Shown in pieces: positions 18,616 to 27,842 of a stretch of 64,000 nt of DNA; positions within the stretch are counted from its first letter, which is position 1; the number at the start of each line of letters is the position of its first letter. Origin of the DNA: Bacteroidia bacterium (GTDB lineage: Bacteria; Bacteroidota; Bacteroidia; Bacteroidales; GWA2-32-17); the NCBI GenBank assembly GCA_016218155.1, contig JACREQ010000076.1, positions 1 through 64,000 of the forward strand, read 5' to 3'. The position numbers and the translations under genes are program-made. The notes beneath the pieces were generated by a model. The model saw nothing but the letters and a program-made list of their open reading frames with translations, searched no databases and was not told the DNA's origin.

Positions 18616-19359
18616 TTAACTATTCCTTTGCTTTACCACTTCAAAAAGTAAAACACCTGTTGCCACAGAAACATTTAAAGAAGCAATACTTCCTGCTAAA
18701 GGAATTTTTACAGCGTTATCGGCAAGTACTAAAATTGAAGATTGTATTCCTTCATCCTCAGAACCCATAATTATTGCAGTAGGAAGAACAAAATCAGCGT
18801 TATAATAAATCTTATCAACTTTCTCTGTTGCAGCAATAATCTGCACCCCACTTTGCTTTAAGTAAGTTATAGTTTGGTTAATAGATTTTTCGCGACAAAT
18901 TGGAACAGTGTGCAAAGCGCCTGCAGAGGTTTTTACTGCATCGGCATTAATAGTAGCTGCACCTTTTACAGGAATAATAATTGCATGAACACCGGCACAC
19001 TCAGCAGTTCTGACAATAGCACCAAAATTTCTCACATCAGTTATACTGTCTAGAATTAAAAGTAAAGGAGTCTCTCCTTTTTCATAAATTCCCGGTAAAA
19101 TCTGTTCAATTTTGTAAAATGTTATTTCTGAAGTATAGGCAATAGCTCCCTGATGTACTTTTGAAGTCATCCTATTCAACTTTTCGTTTGGAACAAACTG
19201 AGTAGGAATATTACTCTCGCGAGCAAGTGCAAAAAGTTCTTTAAATAACTCACCACTTGCCTGCTTACTTAGAAATAATTTCTCGATTTCTTTTCCGGAG
19301 CGGATTGCCTCAATAATTGCATGTATTCCGTATATTGAACTTTTACTTCTTTCTGACAT
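18616..19359 (-). CDS. rlmB: 23S rRNA (guanosine-2'-O-)-methyltransferase RlmB
   Basis: A TrmH/SpoU-family SPOUT methyltransferase of about 247 residues. An N-terminal substrate-binding domain (YGIHAIIEAI...) leads to the knotted domain with motifs LILDSITDVRNFGAIVRTAE, IIMGSEDEGI and IPLAGSIASLNVSVATGVLLFE, which carry the SAM-binding knot. I start it at ATG 19359 (MSERSKSS). An in-frame extension to 19425 would overlap the upstream GWxTD gene by 37 bases and adds a non-conserved leader. It is the last gene of the long minus-strand run and follows GWxTD by 29 bases. Confidence 0.93.
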   Translation of the reverse strand: MSERSKSSIYGIHAIIEAIRSGKEIEKLFLSKQASGELFKELFALARESNIPTQFVPNEKLNRMTSKVHQGAIAYTSEITFYKIEQILPGIYEKGETPLLLILDSITDVRNFGAIVRTAECAGVHAIIIPVKGAATINADAVKTSAGALHTVPICREKSINQTITYLKQSGVQIIAATEKVDKIYYNADFVLPTAIIMGSEDEGIQSSILVLADNAVKIPLAGSIASLNVSVATGVLLFEVVKQRNS

Positions 19360-19388
19360 TATGTTAAATTTATTGTTTTTGTAATTTG

Positions 19389-20660
19389 TTAGTATGCTAC
19401 AGAAAACACTCTTCCATTTCTCCAAGTATCAACAGCCTGTGTCCACGATATCTTATACATTTCATCCCTGTTCAAAATATAATCGTTGTTTGTAAAAGGG
19501 TTGTCATTGCGCATAAAATTAAAAACAAGAGTTTTATTGCTCTGTGTTGTACCATATATCCAACGCTCAACATTTTCTGATTTATATATTGTTACAGGTA
19601 AACCAAAAATTATGTAAATAAGCCCTCTGTCTGTTTTCCAACCATCGGTATAACTCGAAAAATACAAGTTTGCCAACATTACCCTAGTATAATAAACCCT
19701 TATGAGTTCACGAGCACGGTTAATATTTCCACCTGCATCCAGCCAGAATTTATCTGCCGATTCTTTTTTGTTAGCAAGCAAATTCATGTCGTTAAATTCC
19801 TTTTGAGTTGTTAGCATTTTTAATGGTTGCAACAACTGTCCAGGCGTTGTAACTTCCGGGAAAGAAGGAAATAATCTTATTGCAGAAAATCCAAAATCAA
19901 GTGTATCCTGATAAAAATGCATTATCCCTTCACCTTTCATTACAAACTTTGACGTATCAGTAATCCATATAGTTCTTGTTGAATCTGGTTTTGGAGGTAT
20001 AAATTTATTAAAATTACCCAAAGAATAAGGTGAAGGTCTTAAAACAAACTTATTACTAAACCATGAAACTTTCCATTTAGTTGTCATTTTGTTTCTAAGT
20101 ACAACTTTAAAAGTATCTGTATCGGTTCTTAATGGCGAAAAATATGGAACATCATTTAAATCAGTAAACAATGCATCGTTTTTGTTAATACGTTTACCCC
20201 GTTCAATTGTAAGGAATTTTTGATTTCCCCTATCCTGATTAACATCATACACGGTTAAATCAACGAAGTAGGAGATTGTATCTTTTACTTTAATATCAAT
20301 AGCTTTAATTATATCAGTAGCTTTATCAGGATGCTTAATATGATAATAAATTGTTGCACTATCGCATAATGTTAAGGTTTTTGCAGAACTATATAGTAAA
20401 TATTTTATTCTAACATTTGCCTGAGTAGTTTTTTCGTTAGGAGCATACATCAATTCGCTGCTTTTAATTTTAATATATACTTTCGTTATTGTATCGCTTT
20501 CATTAAAAACAACATATTCGGGATGTATATTAGTGCTACTCGGATTATAAATAAATGACACATTTAAATTTCTTGAGCTACCAGAATTCTGATAAGTAGC
20601 ACACGAAGTAGCCAACACTAAAAATAAACTTATAAATATTAAATATCTGAATTTCATCAT
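19389..20660 (-). CDS. GWxTD domain lipoprotein
   Basis: 423 residues. The lipoprotein signal ends at C20 (LATSC). The N-terminal half is beta-rich. The C-terminal part holds the domain-defining GWKTDRGLIYIIFG (about 355-368) followed by ERWIYG and a basic end. GWxTD proteins occur in Bacteroidota and other phyla near their outer membranes, and their function is not established. It lies in a run with the T9SS plug protein and an esterase upstream, and rlmB downstream. Confidence 0.85.
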   Translation of the reverse strand: MMKFRYLIFISLFLVLATSCATYQNSGSSRNLNVSFIYNPSSTNIHPEYVVFNESDTITKVYIKIKSSELMYAPNEKTTQANVRIKYLLYSSAKTLTLCDSATIYYHIKHPDKATDIIKAIDIKVKDTISYFVDLTVYDVNQDRGNQKFLTIERGKRINKNDALFTDLNDVPYFSPLRTDTDTFKVVLRNKMTTKWKVSWFSNKFVLRPSPYSLGNFNKFIPPKPDSTRTIWITDTSKFVMKGEGIMHFYQDTLDFGFSAIRLFPSFPEVTTPGQLLQPLKMLTTQKEFNDMNLLANKKESADKFWLDAGGNINRARELIRVYYTRVMLANLYFSSYTDGWKTDRGLIYIIFGLPVTIYKSENVERWIYGTTQSNKTLVFNFMRNDNPFTNNDYILNRDEMYKISWTQAVDTWRNGRVFSVAY

Positions 20661-20720
20661 TATTTTAAAATATCAAAATTACAGCATTTTAGTTTAATTG
20701 GTTATGGTAAAATTATAAAC

Positions 20721-21701
20721 TTATTTTATTAATCCGAAATCTATTGCAGTCTGATATGTTGAATGGTATCCCTTATCTACTCCAAACAATCCTGTTTTTC
20801 CTCCTTCTTCATTGCTTTCACCGGGTTTAATCAGCAACCTATGACCCAAATGTTTAATTTCATAATACAATACACATGTATCACTCTTTTTATCCAAAAA
20901 AGAATAACGAGTTATATCAGAAATGTTTTTAAAACAAGTATCAGTTTTATCAGGAAAAGTATCTGCTCCACAAACTGTTGTCCACTGGTTTATAATTAAT
21001 CGCGCATTTCTGTGGTTAACAATTGGATCACTTAATCCTTGATAAATAATCATTTTGGGATATTTTCCTTTATAATCTACATTTTGCATTACAACTCTTT
21101 TTGCAAGTTCATAACAAGTAATGTCTTTATTCCCAATCATTGCATTAAACGAAGCCGCCTGATTTGTCACTATTTTATAAGCACCTCCAGCAAATATTGC
21201 TCCTGCCGAAAATGTCTGAGGATGTGTTGCCATCAAAGCGACACTCATTGCAGCTCCTGCTGAAAGTCCTGTTATAAAAATTCTATTTTTATCTATCGGA
21301 TAATGCTCAATCATATAAGTTATCATTTGAAAAACCGATTCGCCCTCACCTTTTCCTTTATTAACATCGCTTCCCCTAAACCAGTTAAAACAAGAATTAG
21401 GATTGTTCGAAAACTTTTGCTGAGGATACATAACCATAAAATCGTTAATATCTGACAGTTTATTCCAGCCTGTCAATTCTCCAACATCCTTAGCAGTCTG
21501 ACTACAGCCATGCAACACAACAACCAATGGTTTTAACAAAGTATCATTTACAGTTTTATTCTGATACAAAAACATACATATATTACCTGGGTTTGTTCCA
21601 AAACTATCAATTCTTAAAAGTTCGTCGGATTTCTGAGCTAAAACATTAGACACAATAATATGATAAATAAAAATAAATAACAATGTGCCCTTAATGCTCA
21701 T
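20721..21701 (-). CDS. Secreted PHB-depolymerase-family esterase
   Basis: 326 residues with a signal peptide (1-22, ending VLAQ). The alpha/beta-hydrolase features of the Esterase_PHB / LpqC family are visible: the oxyanion motif LHGCSQTA (about 62-69), NWFRG, nucleophile elbow GLSAGAAMS, and later acid and histidine candidates near GLSDPIVNH and KHLGHRL. This family cleaves feruloyl, acetyl or polyester bonds of extracellular substrates. The substrate is unknown. It begins 11 bases after the T9SS plug gene, but has no T9SS sorting domain itself. Confidence 0.88.
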   Translation of the reverse strand: MSIKGTLLFIFIYHIIVSNVLAQKSDELLRIDSFGTNPGNICMFLYQNKTVNDTLLKPLVVVLHGCSQTAKDVGELTGWNKLSDINDFMVMYPQQKFSNNPNSCFNWFRGSDVNKGKGEGESVFQMITYMIEHYPIDKNRIFITGLSAGAAMSVALMATHPQTFSAGAIFAGGAYKIVTNQAASFNAMIGNKDITCYELAKRVVMQNVDYKGKYPKMIIYQGLSDPIVNHRNARLIINQWTTVCGADTFPDKTDTCFKNISDITRYSFLDKKSDTCVLYYEIKHLGHRLLIKPGESNEEGGKTGLFGVDKGYHSTYQTAIDFGLIK

Positions 21702-21712
21702 TTTTCTTTAAA

Positions 21713-23002
21713 TTATTTTTGTGTAACTGAATTAATAACTTTTATTCCTGTTAATCTATCGTATTTTGATGTCATATCATGCCAATAAACAAATATCAGA
21801 TAATCGTTTTCAGTTTCATAATGATTTCCTTCGATAAAGCCTAAATCAGCTTCTTTTGAACCATCTTTCATATATGCATATTGATAATCGTAAAATCCCT
21901 GCTTTAAAAACATTGTAAGCTGATAGGCTTTCTTCTCGTAGTTGTAAATCATCATATTACTTTTTGAGCAACGCCAGTCGCTAAGCGCACCAAAAACATA
22001 CATATTACCATCAACCATTGGTGCTTCATATGGTAAAGAAAAAGTTGCATAAACATAATCTGCTTCAATATCACTATCAATTCCCAATGAATTTTTGACT
22101 AAGAACTTTCCGTTTAAATCCTGCCATTGAAAATAAATTTTAAATGTTCTTTTTTCATCAGGTAACAAATAAAAATGATAATATGGTTTTTCGAAATTTA
22201 TGTATTGTACCCGCTCAGTCTGATATCTTACACTTTTTGCATCAATCCATCTAAATTCGCTACCACCTTGAAAAAGATTACCATCCTCATAATTATAAAT
22301 TAACTCGTTATCTTTAACAAAAAGAGGTTTTAAATCGGTAATTGCATTATCCCATCTGTAATTCTGACTAACAACAACTTTTATATCCTGAAAAGGATCG
22401 TTGCAGTTAAATCCATTCCGTAATGTAAAATCAACCTCCTGATGACTTTTCATTAAATCAATCTGAGTGGCTCTTTTAATCGATGCTTCAATTTCAGTTT
22501 TACTCTCAACAACAAAAAATCTACGGGTTAAAACGAGTTTTTCTTTATCACCGTCTTCATAAACAATAAGTAAATAATTTCCCGATGCCTTAAGTTTTAC
22601 ATTGTCATTTGGAAACGAAATTTTATAATGAATATAATTACAAAATGTATTAAATGATTGTTTGTATTCAGTAATAGGATTTTCCGAAAAACCATCGATA
22701 TAATCTGTAACTGAAAGCTGCGAAGGTTGCCAATTGCTGTTACAATGAATTAAGTAATATGAATAATTACCAATATTATCGGCAACTTCATCAAATGTTA
22801 TAGCAATTGTATCTGTGGCATTAAGTTCAACAAAAGGATATGATAACTCAAAACTCTGCCTGAATGTTAAAGGAGTTTTAATACTTTCTTTATAAATAAA
22901 GTTATCGTAGCGAAGAGCTTGATTTGTAAAATAATCTTCTTGCGCAGAAAGCAAAAAAGTGCTAAATATTAAAGATATAACTAAAAATATTTTAAAAAGC
23001 AT
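21713..23002 (-). CDS. Type IX secretion system plug protein-like (DUF5103)
   Basis: About 429 residues. I start at ATG 23002, which gives a clean signal peptide (MLFKIFLVISLIF..LLSAQ). The frame reaches 23035 but that adds a charged leader. The body matches the DUF5103 family: LRYDNFIYKESIKTPL near the N-terminus, then beta-domains with NSNWQPSQL, FRWIDAKSVRYQ and, near the end, VFGALSDWRCSKSNMMIYNYE. In Flavobacterium this family closes the periplasmic or lateral side of the SprA translocon (from memory of the SprA plug-protein structure). Its place 53 bases after an ECF-sigma cluster suggests regulated production. Confidence 0.85.
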   Translation of the reverse strand: MLFKIFLVISLIFSTFLLSAQEDYFTNQALRYDNFIYKESIKTPLTFRQSFELSYPFVELNATDTIAITFDEVADNIGNYSYYLIHCNSNWQPSQLSVTDYIDGFSENPITEYKQSFNTFCNYIHYKISFPNDNVKLKASGNYLLIVYEDGDKEKLVLTRRFFVVESKTEIEASIKRATQIDLMKSHQEVDFTLRNGFNCNDPFQDIKVVVSQNYRWDNAITDLKPLFVKDNELIYNYEDGNLFQGGSEFRWIDAKSVRYQTERVQYINFEKPYYHFYLLPDEKRTFKIYFQWQDLNGKFLVKNSLGIDSDIEADYVYATFSLPYEAPMVDGNMYVFGALSDWRCSKSNMMIYNYEKKAYQLTMFLKQGFYDYQYAYMKDGSKEADLGFIEGNHYETENDYLIFVYWHDMTSKYDRLTGIKVINSVTQK

Positions 23003-23055
23003 GGGTAATTTTTTTTCAAAAGTAGTAAATACCATGCCAAAAGAAGAATAACTTG

Positions 23056-23511
23056 CTACTCTTTAGTTGGTGAGCAGCCTTTTAATTGTTTTAAAAGTTC
23101 GTGTTTAAACTGGCGTTCAGCATGGTTTAGCTCCATTATTTTTGTAATTGGAAGAACTTTTTTAAATTTTACATAATAATCTGCATCTAATTTTGATGAC
23201 GCTACCTCAAGCTCAATAAGTTTATCAGAAAGTGCTTCAATATCTTTATTACTAAGAGTTTCTTTGTTTTTCTTATAATTTTGCATTATAGATTTTTCCT
23301 CTTTATCAATCTCTTCTGATTTTTTATTTTTTTCGTTATAAATTGGCCAGAATTGCTGAGCTTCTTCAACAGTTAACTGTAATTTTTCAGTTATAAAACT
23401 AACTTTCTGAGCTTTTATCTGTTCTTTTTTCTTGCATTGCTCATCGCATTGTGCAAAAGAATTATTATAAAAGAAAGCTATTACTGATAGAATTAATATT
23501 ATTTTCTTCAT
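23056..23511 (-). CDS. Small periplasmic Spy/CpxP-like helical protein
   Basis: 151 residues with a signal peptide (1-20, ending SFAQ) and then almost wholly alpha-helical, highly charged sequence with LTVEEAQQFWPIYNEKNKK, a pattern seen in Spy/CpxP-type periplasmic helpers. In Bacteroidota such proteins encoded after an ECF sigma factor are often labelled sensor of ECF-type sigma factor. A CDEQC pair follows the signal peptide. It may bind misfolded proteins or sense envelope stress for the sigma factor two genes upstream. That role is inferred. Confidence 0.75.
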   Translation of the reverse strand: MKKIILILSVIAFFYNNSFAQCDEQCKKKEQIKAQKVSFITEKLQLTVEEAQQFWPIYNEKNKKSEEIDKEEKSIMQNYKKNKETLSNKDIEALSDKLIELEVASSKLDADYYVKFKKVLPITKIMELNHAERQFKHELLKQLKGCSPTKE

Positions 23512-23522
23512 AATTTTTAATT

Positions 23523-23966
23523 TTAATATGCTTCTGCAATCAAATTCATATCCACATCATCATCAACAAGATAATCAATAATATCATCGCCTTCAACTTT
23601 AATTTCAGTAAAATTATTAGTTGTTATTACGTCCACTATCTGATTTTCATCAACAAAAGAAAGCTCTGCGTCTGAGGTGTCAGCAGTTATTGTAACTTTT
23701 GCGGTTTCAGCAATATTTATATTATTAATTTGTGGTTTTTGTGTATATTGATAAATGCCTATGCTTGATATAGATACTATTAATACAGAAGCAGCAACTG
23801 CAACTCTGCCTTTCCATGTATTCCACATTGTAACCTTCGGAGCAAGCCTGGTTTCGCTATCAATCTGCTGCATAACTCTTTCAGCAAAGTTTTCAAAGTA
23901 TCCCTCAGGAACTTTAAATGGGTTTTCTTTATTGAAAAGTTCTTTATTTTCTGTGTTTTGGGTCAT
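23523..23966 (-). CDS. Single-pass membrane protein, probable anti-sigma factor
   Basis: 147 residues: a cytoplasmic N-terminus (1-50) with PFKVPEGYFENFAERVMQQI, a transmembrane segment (about 53-74) and an acidic periplasmic tail. The VPEGYF motif is frequent in small membrane proteins encoded straight after ECF sigma factors in Bacteroidota, where they act or are thought to act as anti-sigma factors. It follows the sigma gene by 34 bases and precedes the Spy-like gene by 11. Confidence 0.75.
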   Translation of the reverse strand: MTQNTENKELFNKENPFKVPEGYFENFAERVMQQIDSETRLAPKVTMWNTWKGRVAVAASVLIVSISSIGIYQYTQKPQINNINIAETAKVTITADTSDAELSFVDENQIVDVITTNNFTEIKVEGDDIIDYLVDDDVDMNLIAEAY

Positions 23967-24000
23967 AACGGTTGCTTTGACAATCTTTAGTTAAAAAAGT

Positions 24001-24549
24001 TTAATCGGTTTTTAAAAATTCTTCGATTTTCTTTACTGCAAAATGATATGATGCTTTTAATGCGCCTTCTGAAGTGCCTAATGCAGCTGAAATATCTTCG
24101 TAACTCATTTCTTCAAAATATCTCATATTAAACACTAATTTTTGCTTATCCGGCAATTGATGAATTGCTTGCTGAAGTTTTATTTGCGCTTTATCACCAT
24201 CAAAATATGGATCAGATTCCAGTTTTGCAGTAAAATCATTATTCGAATCATCAACCTGAACAAAAAACCTTTTATTTTTATTCTTTAAAAATGTAAGACA
24301 TTCATTTGTTGCAATTCTGTATAGCCAAGTAAAAAGTTTAGAATCTCCCTGAAAATTAGGTAGTCCTTTCCATATTTTTATAAAAGCATTTTGAAGTATA
24401 TCGTCAGTATCATCATGGTCGATAACCATTTTACGTACATGCCAATAAAGTCTGACTTTATATTTTTGAATAATCTCATTAAATGCAGCATTACTCAGAG
24501 CCGGATTTCCAAAATCTTTCAGAATATCATTATCGTCGCGCTCTGCCAT
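24001..24549 (-). CDS. ECF-type RNA polymerase sigma factor
   Basis: 182 residues. Region 2 (about 25-90; DDTDDILQNAFIKIWKGLPNF, FTWLYRIATNECL) binds core polymerase and the -10 region. Region 4 (about 125-180; MRYFEEMSYEDISAALGTSEGALKASYHFA) binds the -35 region. It heads a sigma / membrane protein / Spy-like set and begins 14 bases after the split transketolase operon, so it may be co-transcribed with it. Its targets may include the T9SS plug gene downstream, by analogy with ECF control of T9SS genes in Porphyromonas. Confidence 0.93.
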   Translation of the reverse strand: MAERDDNDILKDFGNPALSNAAFNEIIQKYKVRLYWHVRKMVIDHDDTDDILQNAFIKIWKGLPNFQGDSKLFTWLYRIATNECLTFLKNKNKRFFVQVDDSNNDFTAKLESDPYFDGDKAQIKLQQAIHQLPDKQKLVFNMRYFEEMSYEDISAALGTSEGALKASYHFAVKKIEEFLKTD

Positions 24550-24563
24550 TTAATAAGAAATGA

Positions 24564-25523
24564 TTAAGCGTTTTTGCGAGCAATTACTTTTTGAGCAGAA
24601 TCAACAATTGCAGCAGTATTTAATCCAAATTTATCCATTAACTGATCTGGGGTACCACTTTCACCGAATTTATCGTTTACTGCAACCATTTCAATATTTA
24701 CAGGTAAGTTTAATGCCAGAAACTGAGCAATACTATCTCCTAGGCCACCATTTCTGAAATGTTCTTCAGCTGTAACAACACACCTGGTTTTTAAAACAGA
24801 TTTCAAAACAGCTTTTTCATCCAATGGTTTTATTGTATGGATATTTATTATTTCGGCAGAAATTCCTTTTGCTTCCAATATTTCTTTTGCCTCAAGAGCC
24901 TTCCAAACCATATGTCCTGTTGCAAATATTGACACATCTTTTCCCTCTTCAAAAACTATTGCTTTTCCAATTTCAAATATCTGATCAGTACTTGTAAATA
25001 TTGGAACTGATGGTCGGCCAAAACGCAAATAAACCGGACCAACAAAATCGCCAATAGCAATTGTTGCAGCTTTGGTCTGGTTAAAATCGCATGTATTTAT
25101 AACAGTCATATTCGGAAGCATTTTCATTAATCCAATATCTTCCATGATCTGATGAGTTGCGCCATCTTCGCCTAATGTTAAACCTGCATGAGAAGCGCAA
25201 ATTTTTACATTTTTATTTGAGTAAGCTACACTTTGTCGGATCTGGTCATAAACTCTTCCGGTAGCAAAATTTGCAAAAGAAGTAGCAAATGGAATCTTAT
25301 TGCCAATTGTTAATCCGGCAGCAACGCTAATCATATTTGCTTCGGCAATACCACACTGAATAAACCTTTCAGGAAACTCTGCTACAAAAGCATCCAGCTT
25401 TAACGATCCAATTAAATCGGCACAAAGAGCAACAACATTTTTATTTTTTCTTCCAAGCTCTAAAATACCTTCACCAAATCCTGAACGAGTATCTTTTTTT
25501 TCTTTTGCAATATATTTCTGCAT
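24564..25523 (-). CDS. Transketolase, C-terminal subunit
   Basis: 319 residues covering the pyrimidine-binding (Pyr) and C-terminal domains of transketolase: GFGEGILELGRKN, then RFIQCGIAEANMISVAAGL (the activating glutamate segment), then THQIMEDIGLMKMLPNM and a C-terminal Rossmann-like domain (IFATGHMVWKALEAKEIL). It pairs with the N-terminal subunit encoded at 26908-27753, forming the two-subunit transketolase-like enzyme of many anaerobes and Bacteroidota (TPP-dependent transfer of two-carbon units in the pentose phosphate pathway). Unusually the two halves are separated by a VWA gene. Confidence 0.93.
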   Translation of the reverse strand: MQKYIAKEKKDTRSGFGEGILELGRKNKNVVALCADLIGSLKLDAFVAEFPERFIQCGIAEANMISVAAGLTIGNKIPFATSFANFATGRVYDQIRQSVAYSNKNVKICASHAGLTLGEDGATHQIMEDIGLMKMLPNMTVINTCDFNQTKAATIAIGDFVGPVYLRFGRPSVPIFTSTDQIFEIGKAIVFEEGKDVSIFATGHMVWKALEAKEILEAKGISAEIINIHTIKPLDEKAVLKSVLKTRCVVTAEEHFRNGGLGDSIAQFLALNLPVNIEMVAVNDKFGESGTPDQLMDKFGLNTAAIVDSAQKVIARKNA

Positions 25524-25529
25524 AATGTT

Positions 25530-26906
25530 TTATTTGATATAAAGCGGTATTGAGCTACCACTTGTTATTTTAAAATTCTTGTTTATAGATGATATTGAAC
25601 GTTTAACATTTTTTGCTCTCCACGATACCTGATAGTTACCCGGAAGTAATGTGTAGGTTTGCTTTACTGCTTCATTGTCGAGATTAACAACCCACTCTAA
25701 TTTGTTATCTTTTTCTAAATAAACACTTCCATATCCAATAGCATCCATCATAAAAGTAACCATACCAGGATCAGGAATTCTAACTGTTGTTGTATGACTT
25801 TGAGCTATATCAATATCATTAATTAACAACCTTGGAAGTGTTAAAACTTCAATATCATAATTTCCGACTATATATTTCTCAGTAGAATTAACATTTTGCA
25901 CATTAATTGTGTTCATTTTTCCTTTCTGGCGAACAATGAAATCAAGTTCTTTATATTGCTGGTTGTTAGCTTTAACAATTAAATATCCCTGAGGAGCATC
26001 TGCTGCAACAACAGTATGTTTGCCAGGGGTTAATTTAATGCTGTCAATAAATACCGGAGGAATAGTATGTGCAACTAAACGATATGTAGGCAACTGATCC
26101 AATATAAGAGTATCTGGAACACCACGGTTATTAAGTGTGTGAATATAATTATATTTCATCTTGCCGTTTTGCCTGTCGTAGAATGTCATATTAACATCTG
26201 TTTCCGTAGGATTACCACTTTTATCGAGCAAATTAACCTGCAGACTGGTATTGTTTAGTGCTTGTGAAATAACAATTCCCAGAACTTCTTTAAATTGAGT
26301 TTCGTTTGCTGCATCAAAATATTGCCCCACACATTCAAATGTCTTTTTAAATTCTATGTCCAAACCAACTCCAATAACAAAAGGCTTTAACATAACACCT
26401 TGCTTTTGCAATGCGAGTGAAACAGCACAAGGATCTCCATCACAAGCTTCAATACCATCTGTAATCAAAATAATAATATTTCTACTCTTTGTGCTTTTTG
26501 GAAAATCAAGAGCAGCACTTTCTAATGAACGGGCAATTGGAGTTGTTCCCTGAGGCTGTAATTTGTTTATTACTCCTTTAATTTTATCAAAATTATTTTT
26601 CCCGAAGGGTACTTCCAGTCTTGTGTCATCGCATCTTTGTGGAGGCACTGAATATTGATGTCCGTATACTCTTAATGCTACTTCTAAATTATCAACAGTA
26701 GATAAGCTATCAATCAAACTACTTAACATTTTCTTTGCAACATTAATTTTGCTGTCGGTTTCCCATTTTGCTAACATGCTTTGTGAAGCATCAAAAACAA
26801 AAAGTATCCTCGTTAATGAAATTGTCTGATCGGTTTGCTGAGCAAACGATAATTTTACAACGAGTGTAAAAAGAAAAAAAACAATATATACTTTAACAAA
26901 TTTCAT
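25530..26906 (-). CDS. Secreted VWA-domain protein located between the transketolase halves
   Basis: 458 residues with a signal peptide (1-22, ending SFAQ). A von Willebrand A domain spans about 30-205 with a complete MIDAS: D39-x-S41-x-S43 (DASQS), T121/T122 and D150 (ITDGIEACD). The remainder (210-458) is a series of beta-sandwich-like segments, including PGKHTVV and PGNYQVSWR strands, of unknown family. It should bind a metal-dependent ligand outside the cytoplasm. It sits 1 base after the N-terminal transketolase gene and 6 bases before the C-terminal one, so co-translation with cytoplasmic subunits is likely although the compartments differ. I know no function for it. Confidence 0.85.
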   Translation of the reverse strand: MKFVKVYIVFFLFTLVVKLSFAQQTDQTISLTRILFVFDASQSMLAKWETDSKINVAKKMLSSLIDSLSTVDNLEVALRVYGHQYSVPPQRCDDTRLEVPFGKNNFDKIKGVINKLQPQGTTPIARSLESAALDFPKSTKSRNIIILITDGIEACDGDPCAVSLALQKQGVMLKPFVIGVGLDIEFKKTFECVGQYFDAANETQFKEVLGIVISQALNNTSLQVNLLDKSGNPTETDVNMTFYDRQNGKMKYNYIHTLNNRGVPDTLILDQLPTYRLVAHTIPPVFIDSIKLTPGKHTVVAADAPQGYLIVKANNQQYKELDFIVRQKGKMNTINVQNVNSTEKYIVGNYDIEVLTLPRLLINDIDIAQSHTTTVRIPDPGMVTFMMDAIGYGSVYLEKDNKLEWVVNLDNEAVKQTYTLLPGNYQVSWRAKNVKRSISSINKNFKITSGSSIPLYIK

Positions 26907-26907
26907 T

Positions 26908-27753
26908 TTAATAGTCGCCTAATGTTACAGGAAGTTGCGCAAGAGCTTTTTCACACTGCTCGTTGTTTGGAGCATTTCCATGCCATTTATGTGTTCCCAT
27001 CATAAAATCAACTCCCATACCCATTTCTGTTTTCATTATAATAACGACAGGTTTACCCTTTCCAGTATTTGCTTTAGCTTTTTCTAAAACAGTTACTACA
27101 TTTTCCATATCGTTACCATTCATTTCTAAAACTATCCATCCAAAACTTTCCCACTTTGCATTTAAATTTCCAAGTGAAAGAACTTTTTCTGTTGGTCCAT
27201 CAATTTGTTTGCCATTAAAATCGACAGTTGAAATAAGATTGTCAATACCCTTTGCTGCTGCAAACATTGCTGCTTCCCATATCTGCCCTTCCTGCAACTC
27301 TCCATCACCATGTAAACTATAAACAAGATGATTATCCTTATTCATTTTTTTTGCTAATGCAGCGCCACAAGCAACTGATAAACCCTGACCTAAGGAACCA
27401 CTTGCCATTCTTACACCCGGTATATGCTCTGCAGGTGTTGGATGTCCCTGAAGTCTTGTGTTTAGTTTGCGAAATGTTGCAAGTTCACTAACAGGAAAAT
27501 ACCCTCTATGAGCTAATACACTATACCACACCGGCGATATATGTCCATTTGAAAGAAAAAACAAATCCTCGTCAGATTCATTTATTTTGAAATTCTGGGG
27601 ATTAATCTTCATTGTTTCAAAATAAAGAGCTGTAATAAAATCGGCACAACCTAGTGAGCCTCCGGGGTGACCAGATTGTACTGCATGAACCATTCTGACT
27701 ATATCGCGACGAACTTGTGCCGCTACTGACTTTAATAATGAAATGTCGGCCAT
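26908..27753 (-). CDS. Transketolase, N-terminal subunit
   Basis: 281 residues: the TPP pyrophosphate-binding half of transketolase. Signatures are HAVQSGHPGGSLGCADFI, the TPP motif GDGELQEGQIWEA and DFNGKQIDG, and MGVDFMMGTHKWHG. It starts at ATG 27753 (MADISLLKS) and is the first gene of the long minus-strand run that continues through the VWA protein, the C-terminal subunit and the ECF sigma cluster. I see no good TAnnTTTG box in the 89 bases upstream. Confidence 0.93.
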   Translation of the reverse strand: MADISLLKSVAAQVRRDIVRMVHAVQSGHPGGSLGCADFITALYFETMKINPQNFKINESDEDLFFLSNGHISPVWYSVLAHRGYFPVSELATFRKLNTRLQGHPTPAEHIPGVRMASGSLGQGLSVACGAALAKKMNKDNHLVYSLHGDGELQEGQIWEAAMFAAAKGIDNLISTVDFNGKQIDGPTEKVLSLGNLNAKWESFGWIVLEMNGNDMENVVTVLEKAKANTGKGKPVVIIMKTEMGMGVDFMMGTHKWHGNAPNNEQCEKALAQLPVTLGDY

Positions 27754-27842
27754 AATATTTTTTATATGGCTGTAAAAGTAGTGAAATACGTTTTAGAATT
27801 TTGAATGGTTGATAAAAATTGGAAAAGTATCGGAACACAAAA

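Noticed and set aside
19360-19425. 22-codon N-terminal extension of rlmB
   Set aside because: It overlaps the coding end of the GWxTD gene and is not family-like. MSERSKSS at 19359 is a better start.
23003-23035. Upstream Met of the T9SS plug gene
   Set aside because: The internal Met at 23002 starts a textbook signal peptide; the extension adds charged residues before it.
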